Assembly: GCA_947577075.1 (NCBI GenBank)
Contig: CANPTW010000031.1
Coordinates: forward strand, 1 to 32,091
DNA length: 32,091 bases
Source: an uncultured Oscillibacter sp.
GTDB lineage: Bacteria > Bacillota > Clostridia > Oscillospirales > Oscillospiraceae
Reading direction: 5' to 3'
Position 1 is the first letter of the stretch. The number at the start of each line of letters is the position of its first letter. The position numbers and the translations under genes are program-made. Positions 8,001-17,200 of the stretch are shown in pieces. Below the pieces are notes generated by a model that was given only the letters and a program-made list of their open reading frames with translations, searched no databases and was not told the DNA's origin.

Positions 8001-8624
8001 ATGGAAAATTATTCCTTTAAAAGCGTGGCCTTCGGCGGATTTGACAAGCAGGATGTAGTCCGGTATCTGGAGCAGGCCTCGGAAAAAGCCGCCGCCGCCC
8101 AGCGGGAATTGGAGACGGAGAACGAGAAGCTCCGCAGGCAGGCGGAGGAGCAGGCGGAGCAGCTGGACCGGCTCCGCGCCCAGCTGGAGGAGCTGACCGC
8201 CCAGCGGGACCGGCTCCAGGAGCAGCTGGACACGGAGAGCGCCGCCCGGGCGGATCTGGAGCCCCTGCGGGCGCTGGAGCAGGACGTGTCCCGGCTGACC
8301 GCCGAGCGGGACGCCCTCCGGCCCGACGCCGAGGCCTACGCCCGGTTTCGGGAGCGGCTGGGCGCCATTGAGTGCGAGGCCCGGAAGCGGGCCGACGACC
8401 TGGAGGAGGAGGCCGCCGCCCAGGTCCGCCGGACGGTGGGAGAATTCCGGAGCCAGTATCAGCGGCTGATGAGCGCGTTTGAAGCCACGGCGGGGCATGT
8501 GAACGGTGAGCTGCGGAAAATTGAGGTAACGCTGTCCCAGCTGCCCCGGGCCCTGGACCAGACGGGAACGGAGCTGAACGAGCTGGCGGCCCGGCTGGAA
8601 AACCGGCAGGAGGAGAAGGGCTGA
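8001..8624 (+). CDS. DivIVA-like coiled-coil protein
   Basis: A 207-residue protein. The N-terminal MENYSFKSVAFGGFDKQDVV, continuing RYLEQASE, matches the DivIVA/GpsB lipid-binding start (F-x-G-F-D-x-x-V-x-x-Y-L). Residues about 28-115 are a long Glu/Arg/Gln-rich coiled coil, and 120-200 contain further amphipathic helices. DivIVA proteins sit at curved membrane or the septum and recruit division, cell-wall or sporulation factors. Which of these roles applies is unknown. The ribosome-binding site is poor (AGAGG about 13 nt from the ATG). No second gene in the window marks a division cluster. Confidence 0.7.
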   Translation: MENYSFKSVAFGGFDKQDVVRYLEQASEKAAAAQRELETENEKLRRQAEEQAEQLDRLRAQLEELTAQRDRLQEQLDTESAARADLEPLRALEQDVSRLTAERDALRPDAEAYARFRERLGAIECEARKRADDLEEEAAAQVRRTVGEFRSQYQRLMSAFEATAGHVNGELRKIEVTLSQLPRALDQTGTELNELAARLENRQEEKG

Positions 8625-8720
8625 GTCCGCGTTTTGAAGAGCGGGAATAAACCTCCGCCTTTTGGGCAAGCTGAACCCGAAATTTTGACGGTTTGTCAAA
8701 GGAAAAGGAGAGGTTTTCCC

Positions 8721-8939
8721 ATGGCCCATTTAAGCACGTATTTTTCCCTGGAGAACGGGGGAACGATTCACGATGAGAAGCTGCTGAAACGGGGGCTGGA
8801 CGCCCTGCCCGGCGTGACCTCCGTCAGCGTCAGCGGCCGGGGCTGCGTGGCGGTGGATTACGATTCCACCGGCGTCCGGCAGGAGCAGATCCGCCAGCGG
8901 GTCCAGGAGCTGGGTTATCAGCTGCGGAGCGAGGACTAG
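8721..8939 (+). CDS. HMA-like small protein without the CxxC metal site
   Basis: A 72-residue protein whose pattern matches the heavy-metal-associated (ferredoxin-like) fold: first strand, helix EKLLKRGLDALPGV, strand TSVSVSGRGCVAVDYD, helix EQIRQRVQELGY. The canonical MxCxxC loop is absent (SLENGGTIHDEK stands there) and only one cysteine (GRGC) remains, so copper or cadmium transfer is unlikely. The start at 8721 follows GGAGAGG. It lies about 100 nt after the DivIVA-like gene on the same strand. HMA membership is inferred from the pattern. Confidence 0.6.
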   Translation: MAHLSTYFSLENGGTIHDEKLLKRGLDALPGVTSVSVSGRGCVAVDYDSTGVRQEQIRQRVQELGYQLRSED

Positions 8940-9053
8940 AGGCTGTCTTCAAACCCTCAAAACGCCTTGCCCGGAAAAAATCCGCCCCAATCCGGCATCC
9001 CGCCGGTTTTAAAACAGGCTCCAGGCCCTCCGGGAATTTTTGAGGACGGCCTC
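8939..9053. repeat. Possible ~115-bp miniature inverted-repeat element
   Basis: GAGGCTGTCTTCAAA (8939-8953) and the complement of 9039-9053 agree at 13 of 15 positions. The interior is non-coding. GAGGCTGTC-type ends resemble the terminal inverted repeats of several IS families, but no target duplication is clear. It could equally be a long imperfect terminator arm after the HMA-like gene. Confidence 0.35.
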
Positions 9054-9087
9054 CCGGCGGCGGGGGGCGAAGATTCCCCGAAAGGCC

Positions 9088-9116
9088 TTGACACGCCGGA
9101 CAAACCTTGCTAATAT
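9088..9116 (+). promoter_or_regulatory. Promoter of the cysE-cysS transcript
   Basis: TTGACA (9088-9093), 17-bp spacer, TAATAT (9111-9116). It lies directly ahead of the T-box leader, with a start site expected near 9123. Confidence 0.85.
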
Positions 9117-9122
9117 ACTGAG

Positions 9123-9352
9123 AGAGTCAAGTCAATACCGCAATGATCGGAAAGAGTAACAGTCCACCCAAAGAGCAGAGAGGGCGCGCCACCGGCTGCA
9201 AGCGCGCCTGCGGAGGGAACTGCGAAGTGCGTCCGTGAGCGTGAGGGAGGACCCCTCCGCCCGGCCCCCGTCAAGGGCTTCTTGAGTGATAAATGAGAGT
9301 GGAACCGCGATTCGTCGCCTCTCGTACTTTGGTACGGGGGGCGCTTCTTTTT
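9123..9352 (+). ncRNA. T-box leader, probably tRNA-Cys responsive
   Basis: The hallmark T-box sequence TGGAACCGCG is at 9300-9309. Stem I contains AGTAACAG on the 5' side, the AGAGAGG region, and an apical helix (9183-9189 with 9202-9208) closing a 12-nt loop. Upstream GAGAG (9295-9299) can pair with CTCTC (9319-9323) as antiterminator. The competing terminator is CGCCTCTCGTAC (9316-9327) with 9332-9343, followed by CTTCTTTTT. The best specifier is TGC (Cys) at 9221-9223 in GGGAACTGCG; TGC at 9228-9230 is an alternative. Uncharged tRNA-Cys would favour read-through into cysE and cysS. About 200 nt of GC-rich sequence separate the leader from cysE. Confidence 0.9.
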
Positions 9353-9558
9353 CCTGAGAAGCGGGAAGAACCGGGGAACACCCGCTTCCTCCTCCGGGAC
9401 CGATGGGCTTGGGCCTGAGGCTTCCCGGCGCCCCGGTGGGGCGGGGAATTTCTTCGGGGCCGCGCCAAACTTCAACGGCGGCGCGGGCCGGCCGGACATC
9501 CGCATCCGCGGGGGGGCCGGCCGGCGGGCCGCATTCCATAAGGAGGACAGCGTTCATC

Positions 9559-10230
9559 ATGAAAAAGCGTGTGACTCGTCTGGGCGGTCTGCTGGCCGCG
9601 TATCAGCGCCGGGACCCGGCGGCCCGGAGCAAGCTGGAGGTATTTCTTCTCTATCCCGGCGTTCATGCCCTGCTGTGGCACCGGGTGGCCCACTGGCTGT
9701 ATCTGCGCCGCCGCTTCTTCCTGGCCCGCTGGATTTCCCAGCGGGTGCGGAAGAAAACCGGGATTGAAATCCACCCGGGCGCAACCATCGGCCAGCGGCT
9801 GGTCATTGACCATGGAATGGGCATTGTCATCGGGGAGACTGCCGAAATCGGGGACGACTGCCTGCTCTATCAGGGTGTGACCCTGGGGGGCACCGGCAAG
9901 GACCAGGGCAAGCGCCATCCCACCCTGGGAAACAACGTGATGGTGGGCTCCGGGGCCCGGGTGCTGGGGCCCTTTAAGGTGGGGGACAACTCCCGCATTG
10001 CCGCCGGAGCGGTGGTGCTGCGGGAGGTGCCGCCGGGGGCCACCGCCGTGGGCGTTCCCGCCCGGATTGTCCGTTTGGACGGCTGCCCCGTCTATTACGC
10101 GGACGACGTGGACCAGATCAGCGTCCAGGACCCGGTGCGGGAGGAGCTGGAGCGGCTGGCCCGGCAGGTGGAGACGCTGGAACAGGCCCTGAAGGACCGG
10201 AAGGACCCCCAGCGGAAACAGCCCGCGTGA
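9559..10230 (+). CDS. cysE: Serine O-acetyltransferase
   Basis: Acetylates serine with acetyl-CoA to give O-acetylserine, the first committed step of cysteine synthesis. The 223-residue protein is the short form typical of Bacillota. The left-handed beta-helix carries [20 protein letters not shown] (catalytic D84/H85), then [20 protein letters not shown] and [11 protein letters not shown] (H120, acetyl-CoA side). A helical C-terminus (about 185-223) is longer than the minimal family core. The start is the ATG 12 nt after AGGAGG; the upstream in-frame sequence is low-complexity and unlike any CysE. It is controlled by the Cys T-box and is followed by cysS, linking amino acid supply to charging. 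Confidence 0.96.
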   Translation: MKKRVTRLGGLLAAYQRRDPAARSKLEVFLLYPGVHALLWHRVAHWLYLRRRFFLARWISQRVRKKTGIEIHPGATIGQRLVIDHGMGIVIGETAEIGDDCLLYQGVTLGGTGKDQGKRHPTLGNNVMVGSGARVLGPFKVGDNSRIAAGAVVLREVPPGATAVGVPARIVRLDGCPVYYADDVDQISVQDPVREELERLARQVETLEQALKDRKDPQRKQPA

Positions 10231-10385
10231 CCGGCAGAGCCGGGGGGGGAAAACGCGCATGCGGCTGGAGAGCGCTTCCCCCGGCCTGCGGAGGGTCTGA
10301 GAGAACCGGGCGGCGTGATGTTCCGGGCCGGCTGCCGGGAAGACGCCGATTGTATAAACAATGAAACAATAAGGAGAAGGACGCC

Positions 10386-11828
10386 ATGTATCTTTACAAT
10401 TCCGCAACCCACAAAAAGGAAGAATTCAAAACCCACACCCCCGGCCGGGTGGAGATGTACACCTGCGGCCCCACGGTTTATCACTTCGCCCACATCGGCA
10501 ACCTCCGGAGCTATATCATGGAGGACGTGCTGGAGAAGTACCTCCGCTTCGCCGGGTACGACGTGAACCGGGTCATGAACATCACGGACGTGGGGCACCT
10601 CTCCAGCGACGCGGATACCGGAGAGGATAAAATGCTCAAGGGGGCCAAGCGGGAAAACAAGACGGTCATGGACATCGCCAAATTCTACACCGACGCCTTT
10701 TTCGACGACTGCCGGAAGCTGAACATCAAGACCCCCGACGTGGTCCAGCCCGCCACGGGGTGCATCGACGAGTATATCAAGATTATCTCGAAGCTGGTGG
10801 ATACCGGCTACGCGTATCTTGCCGGAGGGAACGTGTACTTCGACAGCTCCAAGCTGGAGCGGTACTACATCTTCAACGACCACGACGAGGAGGACCTGGC
10901 CGTGGGCGTCCGGGAGGGCGTGGAGGAGGACTCCAACAAGCGGAACAAAAACGACTTCGTCCTCTGGTTCACCAAGTCCAAGTTCGAGGATCAGGCCCTC
11001 AAGTGGGATTCCCCCTGGGGCGTGGGCTACCCCGGCTGGCACATCGAGTGCTCCGGCATCTCCATGAAGTACAACGGAGAATACCTGGACCTCCACTGCG
11101 GCGGCGTGGACAACGCCTTCCCCCACCACACCAACGAGATCGCCCAGTCCGAGAGCTACCTGGGCCACCCCTGGTGCCCCCACTGGTTCCATGTCCACCA
11201 CCTGAACGACCCGGCGGGGAAGATGTCCAAGTCCAAGGGGGAGTTCCTGACCGTCTCCCTGCTGGAGGAGAAGGGCTACGATCCCCTGGCCTACCGCTGG
11301 TTCTGCCTCCAGAGCCACTACCGGAAGACCCTGGTGTTCAGCTGGGAGAACCTGGACAACGCCGCCGCCGCTTACACCAAGCTGCTGAACCGCATTGCGG
11401 CCCTCAAGCCCGAGGGGGACGTGGACACGGCGGTCTTCGACGAGTACCGGGAGAAGTTCCTCCAGCAGGTGGGGAACGACCTGAACACCTCCATGGCGGT
11501 GACGGCGGTCTTCGACGCGCTGAAAGCGAAAACCAATGACGCCACCAAGCTGGCGATCATCGGGGAGTTCGACAAGGTGCTGTCCATGAGCCTGCTGGAG
11601 AAGGCGGCGGCCCTCCGGGAGAAGGCGGCCCAGGCGGTCCAGTCCGGCGGCGGGGACTATGTGATTACCGGCGAGGGCGACCCGGAGATCGACGCCAAGG
11701 TCCTGGCCCGGTACGAGGCCAAGAAGGCCAGGAACTTCGCCGAGGCGGACCGCATCCGGGATGAGCTGAAGGCCCAGGGGATTGAGGTCACCGACGTGAA
11801 GGGCGGGGCCTCCTGGAAGAGGATCTGA
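10386..11828 (+). CDS. cysS: Cysteinyl-tRNA synthetase
   Basis: Class I synthetase of 480 residues charging tRNA-Cys. The HIGH motif is FAHIGN (36-39) and the KMSKS loop is GKMSKSKGEFL (about 279-285). The zinc-site ligands that select cysteine are present as C27, C222 (WHIECSGIS), H247 and E251 (PHHTNE). The C-terminal helical anticodon-binding region runs from about 310 and ends in the conserved AEADRIRDEL, then a WKRI tail. AAGGAG precedes the ATG. The 155-bp gap after cysE contains a GC hairpin (GCCGGGGG / CCCCCGGC) but no U-tract, so read-through from the T-box transcript is expected. Confidence 0.98.
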   Translation: MYLYNSATHKKEEFKTHTPGRVEMYTCGPTVYHFAHIGNLRSYIMEDVLEKYLRFAGYDVNRVMNITDVGHLSSDADTGEDKMLKGAKRENKTVMDIAKFYTDAFFDDCRKLNIKTPDVVQPATGCIDEYIKIISKLVDTGYAYLAGGNVYFDSSKLERYYIFNDHDEEDLAVGVREGVEEDSNKRNKNDFVLWFTKSKFEDQALKWDSPWGVGYPGWHIECSGISMKYNGEYLDLHCGGVDNAFPHHTNEIAQSESYLGHPWCPHWFHVHHLNDPAGKMSKSKGEFLTVSLLEEKGYDPLAYRWFCLQSHYRKTLVFSWENLDNAAAAYTKLLNRIAALKPEGDVDTAVFDEYREKFLQQVGNDLNTSMAVTAVFDALKAKTNDATKLAIIGEFDKVLSMSLLEKAAALREKAAQAVQSGGGDYVITGEGDPEIDAKVLARYEAKKARNFAEADRIRDELKAQGIEVTDVKGGASWKRI

Positions 11829-11837
11829 TCAAATAAG

Positions 11838-11860
11838 AAAAGCCCCCTGCCAACGGCAGG
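11838..11860. terminator. Left half of the split cysS-guaB terminator
   Basis: AAAAGCCCCCTGCC, loop AAC, then GGCAGG, at which point the sequence changes abruptly. Joined to 12627 onward (GGGCTTTTTT), it rebuilds a perfect 14-bp stem with U-tracts in both directions. This implies that one bidirectional terminator was interrupted by the segment 11861-12621. Confidence 0.75.
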
Positions 11861-11878
11861 ATCTCATAAAGAAGTTAA

Positions 11879-11915
11879 GGTGCGGCAGACCATAATGGTT
11901 TGCCGCACCCTTTTT
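11879..11915. terminator. Strong terminator now serving cysS
   Basis: GGTGCGGCAGACCA (11879-11892) pairs with 11896-11909 (one G-U pair, loop TAA), followed by CTTTTT on the plus strand. It lies within the insert and probably terminates both cysS and, in the other direction, the NUDIX gene. Confidence 0.85.
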
Positions 11916-11925
11916 ATACTATGTA

Positions 11926-11965
11926 ACCCACCATGACACTTTCTGGGAAAGTGTTATAGTGGGGT
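11926..11965. terminator. Imperfect hairpin downstream of the NUDIX gene
   Basis: ACCCACCATGACACTTT (11926-11942) pairs with 11948-11965 apart from wobble or mismatch positions and one bulge. It is part of the insert and may act as a minus-strand transcript end. Confidence 0.5.
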
Positions 11966-11983
11966 GAGCGATAAATCATATTT

Positions 11984-12505
11984 TCATCGTTCAAAGAGCC
12001 CCTCTGCGATCAGCAATTCAAGCACACGGGCCTCGCGTTCAAACATGATCGGATTATATGGGCTCTGTACTACATGGCGATTTTTCCTGATCGCAACATC
12101 TGGCTCAACATACTCTAAAGTATAGGCTTCTTCCGCTTCATAGTCGTCAAGCTCCTGGGAAACGGACGTATCCGCTTTTTCACAAAGATAGTAATAGTTA
12201 TCCTGAATAAAACACTCCGTCTCGTCCTGGTCGCTTCTTTGAATCCGATGCACATATCCGTATTCTTTAATGGTATCGGGCAGAACGACTAACCCCGATT
12301 CTTCACGGGTTTCCCGGATCATCGCGTCCACGGGATTTTCGTGATCCTCAATTCCCCCGCCCGGAAATTTATAGTAGTCATACTTAGCACTATAAATCAT
12401 TGCTGCCTTTTTGCCTTTGATAATAATGCTTCTGGCAGAGTTGCGAACAAATAAATGGGTACATTTATCGTAGTTCTTTTCGTCCATTTCAAACAGCAAT
12501 CTCAT
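11984..12505 (-). CDS. NUDIX hydrolase
   Basis: A 173-residue hydrolase cleaving a nucleoside diphosphate linked to another moiety. The NUDIX box is complete: G-GIEDH-E-NPVDAMI-RETREESGL, matching Gx5Ex7REUxEExGU, with the substrate-side KFPGGG just before it. The start at 12505 is preferred over the ATG 4 codons upstream, since GGAGG lies between the two. The substrate is unknown: the family includes ADP-ribose, (d)NTP and capped-RNA enzymes. Codon and base use are distinctly AT-richer than all neighbours, and it lies in an insert with its own promoter, so horizontal acquisition is likely. Confidence 0.92.
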   Translation of the reverse strand: MRLLFEMDEKNYDKCTHLFVRNSARSIIIKGKKAAMIYSAKYDYYKFPGGGIEDHENPVDAMIRETREESGLVVLPDTIKEYGYVHRIQRSDQDETECFIQDNYYYLCEKADTSVSQELDDYEAEEAYTLEYVEPDVAIRKNRHVVQSPYNPIMFEREARVLELLIAEGLFER

Positions 12506-12546
12506 GGCGGCCTCCATAATTGCATGGTCTGGTTTGTCAGTGAGTC

Positions 12547-12575
12547 ATTATAAAGAAACACCCGCCGAAAAGCAA
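12547..12575 (-). promoter_or_regulatory. Promoter of the NUDIX gene
   Basis: TTGCTT (12570-12575) and a consensus TATAAT (12547-12552) with a 17-bp spacer. The -35 overlaps the hairpin at 12561-12590. Confidence 0.75.
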
Positions 12576-12590
12576 TTGCTTTTCAGCGGG
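12561..12590. terminator. 15-bp near-perfect palindromic hairpin
   Basis: CCCGCCGAAAAGCAA pairs with TTGCTTTTCAGCGGG with a single mismatch. On the minus strand it is followed by TGTTTCTTT, so it can replace the disrupted terminator as the guaB transcript end. It also contains the NUDIX -35. Confidence 0.65.
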
Positions 12591-12621
12591 CGTTAACTTT
12601 CTGAAAGGATTCTCCCCAGCA

Positions 12622-12636
12622 GCAGGGGGCTTTTTT
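12622..12636. terminator. Right half of the split cysS-guaB terminator
   Basis: GCAGGGGGC followed by TTTTTT, ending at the guaB stop codon. It is exactly complementary over 13 nt to 11838-11850 at the other side of the insert. See the left half. Confidence 0.75.
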
Positions 12637-14146
12637 AGTTCCTTCCCACCGCTCCGGCGGAGTCCTTCAGCAGCACGTCATGCGCGCCGCCCTCCACGAT
12701 GGAGACGGAGCTGACCAGGGTCAGCTTGGCCTTCTCCCGGAGCTCGGGAATGGTCAGGGCGCCGCAGTTGCACATGGTGGAGCGAATCTTCGCCAGAGTG
12801 GTGGCCATGCCGTCCGACAGGGCGCCGGCGTAGGGGACGTAGGAGTCCACCCCCTCCTCGAAGGAGAGCTTGGCCGCGCCGCCCAGGTCGTAGCGCTGCC
12901 AGTTCCGGGCCCGGGCGCTGCCCTCGCCCCAGTACTCCTTCATATAGCTGCCGCCGATGAGGATCTTGCTGGTGGGGGACTCGTCGAACCGGGAGAAGTA
13001 CCGGCCCAGCATGCAGAAGTCCGCCCCCATGGCCAGGGCCAGGGTGATGTGGTAGTCCTGCACAATGCCGCCGTCGGCGCAGATGGGGACGTAGACGCCG
13101 GTTTCCTCAAAATACTTGTCCCGCGCCGCCGCCACGTCGATGACCGCCGTGGCCTGGCCCCGGCCGATGCCCTTGGTCTCCCGGGTGATGCAGATGGAGC
13201 CGCCGCCGATGCCGATTTTCACGAAGTCCGCCCCGGCGTCCGCCAGGAAGCGGAAGCCCTCGCCGTCGACGACGTTGCCCGCGCCCACCTTCACCGTGTC
13301 GCCGTAGCGGTCCCGAATCCATTTCAGCGTCCGGGCCTGCCACTCGGAGTAGCCCTCGGAGGAGTCGATGACCAGCACGTCCACCCCGGCGTCCACCAGG
13401 GCGGGGACCCGGGTTTCGTAATCCCGGGTATTGATGCCCGCGCCCACCACATAGCGCTTCTGGCTGTCCAGCAGCTCCAGGGGGTTGCCCTTGTGGGAGT
13501 CGTAGTCCTTCCGGAAGACGAAGCTCACCAGATGCCCGTCCTGGGAGACGATGGGCAGGGCGTTGAGCTTCCGGTCCCAGATGATGTCGTTGGCCTCTTT
13601 TAAGCTGGTGCCCTCCGGGGCGTAAATGAGCTTATCGAAGGGGGTCATGAAGTCCGTGACGGGGGTGGCGGGGTCCAGGCGGCTAACCCGGTAGTCCCGG
13701 CTGGTGACCAGGCCTAAGAGCTTCCCCGTGCCGGTGCCGTCGTCGGTGACGGCCATGGTGGAGTGGCCGCTGTGTTCCTTCAGGGCCAGCACGTCCGCCA
13801 GGGTGTCCCCGATCCGGAGGTTGGAATCGCTGGTGACAAAGCCCGCCTTGTAGTTCTTGACCTTGCGGACCATGTCCGCCTGCTGCTCCACAGGCTGGGA
13901 GACGAAGATAAAGGCGATGCCGCCCTCCTTGGCAAGGCCGATGCCCATCTGGTCGCCGGAGACGGCCTGCATGACGGCGGAGACCATGGGCACGTTCATG
14001 GTCAGGGGGCATTCCTCGCCCTTCCGGAACTTCACCACCGGCGTCTTGAGGGTGACGTTGGCGGGAATGCAGTCGGCGGAGGAGTAGCCGGGAACCAGAA
14101 GATATTCGCTGAAGGTGCGGGAGGGCTCGGAGAAAAAGTAAGCCAT
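12635..14146 (-). CDS. guaB: IMP dehydrogenase
   Basis: Oxidises IMP to XMP with NAD+, the entry to guanine nucleotides. 503 residues. The TIM barrel starts about 12 and is interrupted by two CBS domains (about 105-215). The catalytic loop is [20 protein letters not shown], with nucleophile C319. The R-Y pair is in ARARNWQRY and the K+/IMP sites are ICADGGI and [10 protein letters not shown]. It lies after purL on the same strand but has its own promoter 9 nt beyond the purL stop, so it can be expressed apart from the purine operon. Its stop codon lies in the right arm of the disrupted terminator. Confidence 0.97.
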   Translation of the reverse strand: MAYFFSEPSRTFSEYLLVPGYSSADCIPANVTLKTPVVKFRKGEECPLTMNVPMVSAVMQAVSGDQMGIGLAKEGGIAFIFVSQPVEQQADMVRKVKNYKAGFVTSDSNLRIGDTLADVLALKEHSGHSTMAVTDDGTGTGKLLGLVTSRDYRVSRLDPATPVTDFMTPFDKLIYAPEGTSLKEANDIIWDRKLNALPIVSQDGHLVSFVFRKDYDSHKGNPLELLDSQKRYVVGAGINTRDYETRVPALVDAGVDVLVIDSSEGYSEWQARTLKWIRDRYGDTVKVGAGNVVDGEGFRFLADAGADFVKIGIGGGSICITRETKGIGRGQATAVIDVAAARDKYFEETGVYVPICADGGIVQDYHITLALAMGADFCMLGRYFSRFDESPTSKILIGGSYMKEYWGEGSARARNWQRYDLGGAAKLSFEEGVDSYVPYAGALSDGMATTLAKIRSTMCNCGALTIPELREKAKLTLVSSVSIVEGGAHDVLLKDSAGAVGRN

Positions 14147-14178
14147 GGGACGACACCTCGTTTCTTTAAATTTTACGC

Positions 14179-14207
14179 AGTATACACGATACGGGGAGTC
14201 TTGTCAA
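14179..14207 (-). promoter_or_regulatory. guaB promoter
   Basis: TTGACA (14202-14207) and TATACT (14179-14184), 17-bp spacer, between the purL stop and the guaB start. The leader is only about 25-30 nt. Confidence 0.85.
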
Positions 14208-14215
14208 GCCCCCGG

Positions 14216-17200
14216 TCACAGGACTTTGAAATAATCCTTCGCGGCCTCGAAAAGGTGAAGGTCGTAATGGCCGGGAACGTTTTTGTACAGGCCGGGGCCG
14301 ATGCGCTCGGCGTGGCCCATCTTGCCGAAGACCCGGCCGTCGGGGGAGGTGATGCCCTCCACAGCCCAGGCGGAGCCATTGGGGTTGAAATCCGGGTCCA
14401 TGGCGGGCAGGCCGTCCGGACCCGCGTACTGGGTGGCGATCTGGCCGTTTTCCGCCAGCTGTTTCAGGAGGTCCGCGTTGCAGAGGAAGCGGCCCTCGCC
14501 GTGGGAGATGGGCACGGCGCAGACCTGGCCGGGCTGCACCCGGGCCAGCCAGGGGGACTTGTTGGAGACGACGCGGGTGCTGACGATTTTGGATTGGTGC
14601 CGACCGATGACGTTGAAGCTCAGGGTGGGGCTGTCCTCGCCGCAGTCCACGATTTCGCCGTAAGGCACCAGCCCCAGCTTGACGAGGGCCTGGAAGCCGT
14701 TGCAGATACCAAGGACCAGGCCGTCCCGGTTTTGGAGGAGGTCCATCACCGCCTGGGAGGTTTCCGGGCCCCGGAGGAAGGCCGTGATGAACTTGCCGGA
14801 GCCGTCGGGCTCGTCGCCGCCGGAGAAGCCGCCGGGAAGGAAGAGAATCTGGCTCTCCCGCAGCTTCCGGGCGAAGGCGGCGGCGGACTCGGATACGTCC
14901 TTGGCGGACTGGTTGTTAATGACGAAAATCTCCGTCTCCAGGCCCGCCCGCTGGGCGGCCCGGGCGCTGTCGTACTCGCAGTTCGTGCCGGGGAAGACGG
15001 GGATCAGGACCTTGGGCCTTGCCACGCCGATTTTCGGCGCGGGGCGGGTGAAGGCGGGGCAGGGAAGCACCGGGGCCTCGCCCTCCACGCCGGCGCGGTT
15101 GGGGTACACGTCCGCCAAGACGGCCTCGTTCAGGGAGAGGAGCTCGTCAATGGGGGCGGAGTCCTCGCCGATGGTAATCACGGGCTCCGCTATGGTGACG
15201 CCGACGGGATAGGCGTTCAGCCCTTCTACATCCTCAGTCAACTCGGCAAGAATCGTGCCTTGATAACCGGAATCATGCCACTGGATGTAAATATGGGGGT
15301 TATAAGAAAAGCCGACACAATTGCCGAAAGACATCTTCATAATCCCCTCAGAGACACTGTTTTCCACAGCCCAGGCGGCTTTCACCTTTCCCGCCCGGCA
15401 AAGGGCATGGAAGGCGTCCCAAGTGTTTCTCCGCTCCTCCGCCGAACCGTCCATGGAACTGTCAAAGAGATAAACCGGATGCCCCGCCTCTTTGAATTCA
15501 GGGGTGACGACTTCGCCGGCCTTGATTGGCGCGATGGCAAAGGAAACCAATGTCGGGGGCACGTCCAGGTCCAGGAAGGAGCCGGACATGGAGTCCTTGC
15601 CGCCGATGGCCGCCGCGCCGAAGTCCATCTGGGCCTCCATGGCCCCCAGGAGGGCCATAAAGGGCTTGCCCCAGCGGTCCGGATCCGTCCGCAGCTTCTC
15701 GAAGTACTCCTGCAGGGTGAGGTAGGCGGTCTTGTAGTCCGCGCCGGAGGCGACCAGCTTGGCCAGGGAAATCACCACGCTGGTATAGGCCCCCCAATAG
15801 GGGTCCTCGCTCATGATCTCCGGGTCGAAGCCCCAGGCCATGACGCTGGCCTGGTCCGTCTCCCGGCCCGGGAGGACCGGCAGGAGGGCGGCCATGGACT
15901 GGGCGGGGGTCCTCTGCGTTTTGCCGCCGAAGGGCATGGTGACGCTGCCCGCGCCGATGGTGGAGTCAAACCGCTCCACCAGTCCCCGGCGGGAGGCGCA
16001 TTTCAGGCTGGAGGCCATTTCCCGGAGGGAGTAAGAGGACGGCCGGCCCTGGGGAAAACGCTCTTTAGCGGGGACATGCACCCTGGCGTGTTTCACCGCG
16101 CCGTTGGAGTTCAGAAACGCCCGGCTCAGGTCTACGATGGTCTCCCCCTGCCACTGCATGACCATGCGGGGGGATTCCGTCACCACGGCCACCTGATAGG
16201 CCTCCAGGTTCTCCGCCCTGGCGGCGGCGATGAACTTGTCCGCGTCCCCGGGGGCGACCACGACCGCCATGCGCTCCTGGCTCTCGGAGATGGCCAGCTC
16301 CGTGCCGTCCAGGCCGTCGTACTTCTTCCGCACCGCGTCCAGGTCGATGGTCAGTCCGTCCGCCAGCTCGCCGATGGCGACGGACACGCCGCCTGCGCCG
16401 AAGTCGTTGCAGCGCTTGACGAGGCGGGTGACCTCCCCGTCCCGGAAGAGGCGCTGGATCTTCCGCTCCTCCGGGGCGTTGCCCTTCTGGACCTCGCTGG
16501 CCATGGTCTGGAGGGATTTCTGGTTATGGCTCTTGCTGGAGCCCGTGGCCCCGCCGATGCCGTCCCGGCCCGTGCGTCCCCCCAGGAGGATGACCACGTC
16601 CCCGGGTTCGGGGCGCTCCCGCCGGACGTTTTCTGCCGGGGCCGCGCCGACGACGGCGCCCACCTCCAGGTGCTTGGCGACATAGCCGGGGTGGTAGACC
16701 TCGGCAACGTGCCCGGTGGCCAGGCCGATCTGGTTGCCGTAGGAGGAGTAGCCCGCCGCCGCCGTCTGGCAGAGCTTGCGCTGGGGAAGCTTGCCGGGGA
16801 GGGTCTTTTCAACGGGGGTCCGGGGGTCGCCGCAGCCGGTGAGGCGCATGGCCTGATGGACGTAGGCCCGGCCGGACAGGGGGTCCCGGATGCAGCCGCC
16901 GATGCAGGTGGCCGCGCCGCCGAAGGGCTCGATCTCCGTGGGATGGTTGTGAGTCTCGTTTTTGAACATGAGGAGCCAGTCCTGGACCTGGCCGTCCACC
17001 TCGGCGGGGACGTGGATGGAGCAGGCGTTGATCTCCTCGCTCTCGTCCAGCTCCGGGAGGAGGCCCCGCTTTTTCAGCGCCTTGGCGGCGATGGTGGCGA
17101 TGTCCATCAGGGTTTCGGGGCGGCCCTTGGCCCCCTCGCCGTAGACCTCGCTCCGCAGCTTCAGGTAGTGGTAATAGGCGTGCTTGACGTCCGGGTCCTG

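Larger units (their letters stand above)
11861..12621. mobile_element. ~761-bp AT-richer insert carrying a NUDIX gene
   Basis: Flanked by GCAGG on both sides (11856-11860 and 12622-12626), which reads as a 5-bp target duplication inside the ancestral terminator stem. The insert has its own promoter, one gene and three strong hairpins, with clearly lower GC than the flanks. No transposase or obvious terminal inverted repeats are present (only short subterminal TTAACTT-like matches), so the mechanism is unknown. The boundary could shift by a few bases. Confidence 0.65.

Noticed and set aside
10231..10385. Second T-box or terminator between cysE and cysS
   Set aside because: Only a GC hairpin is present, without a T-box core sequence or U-tract.
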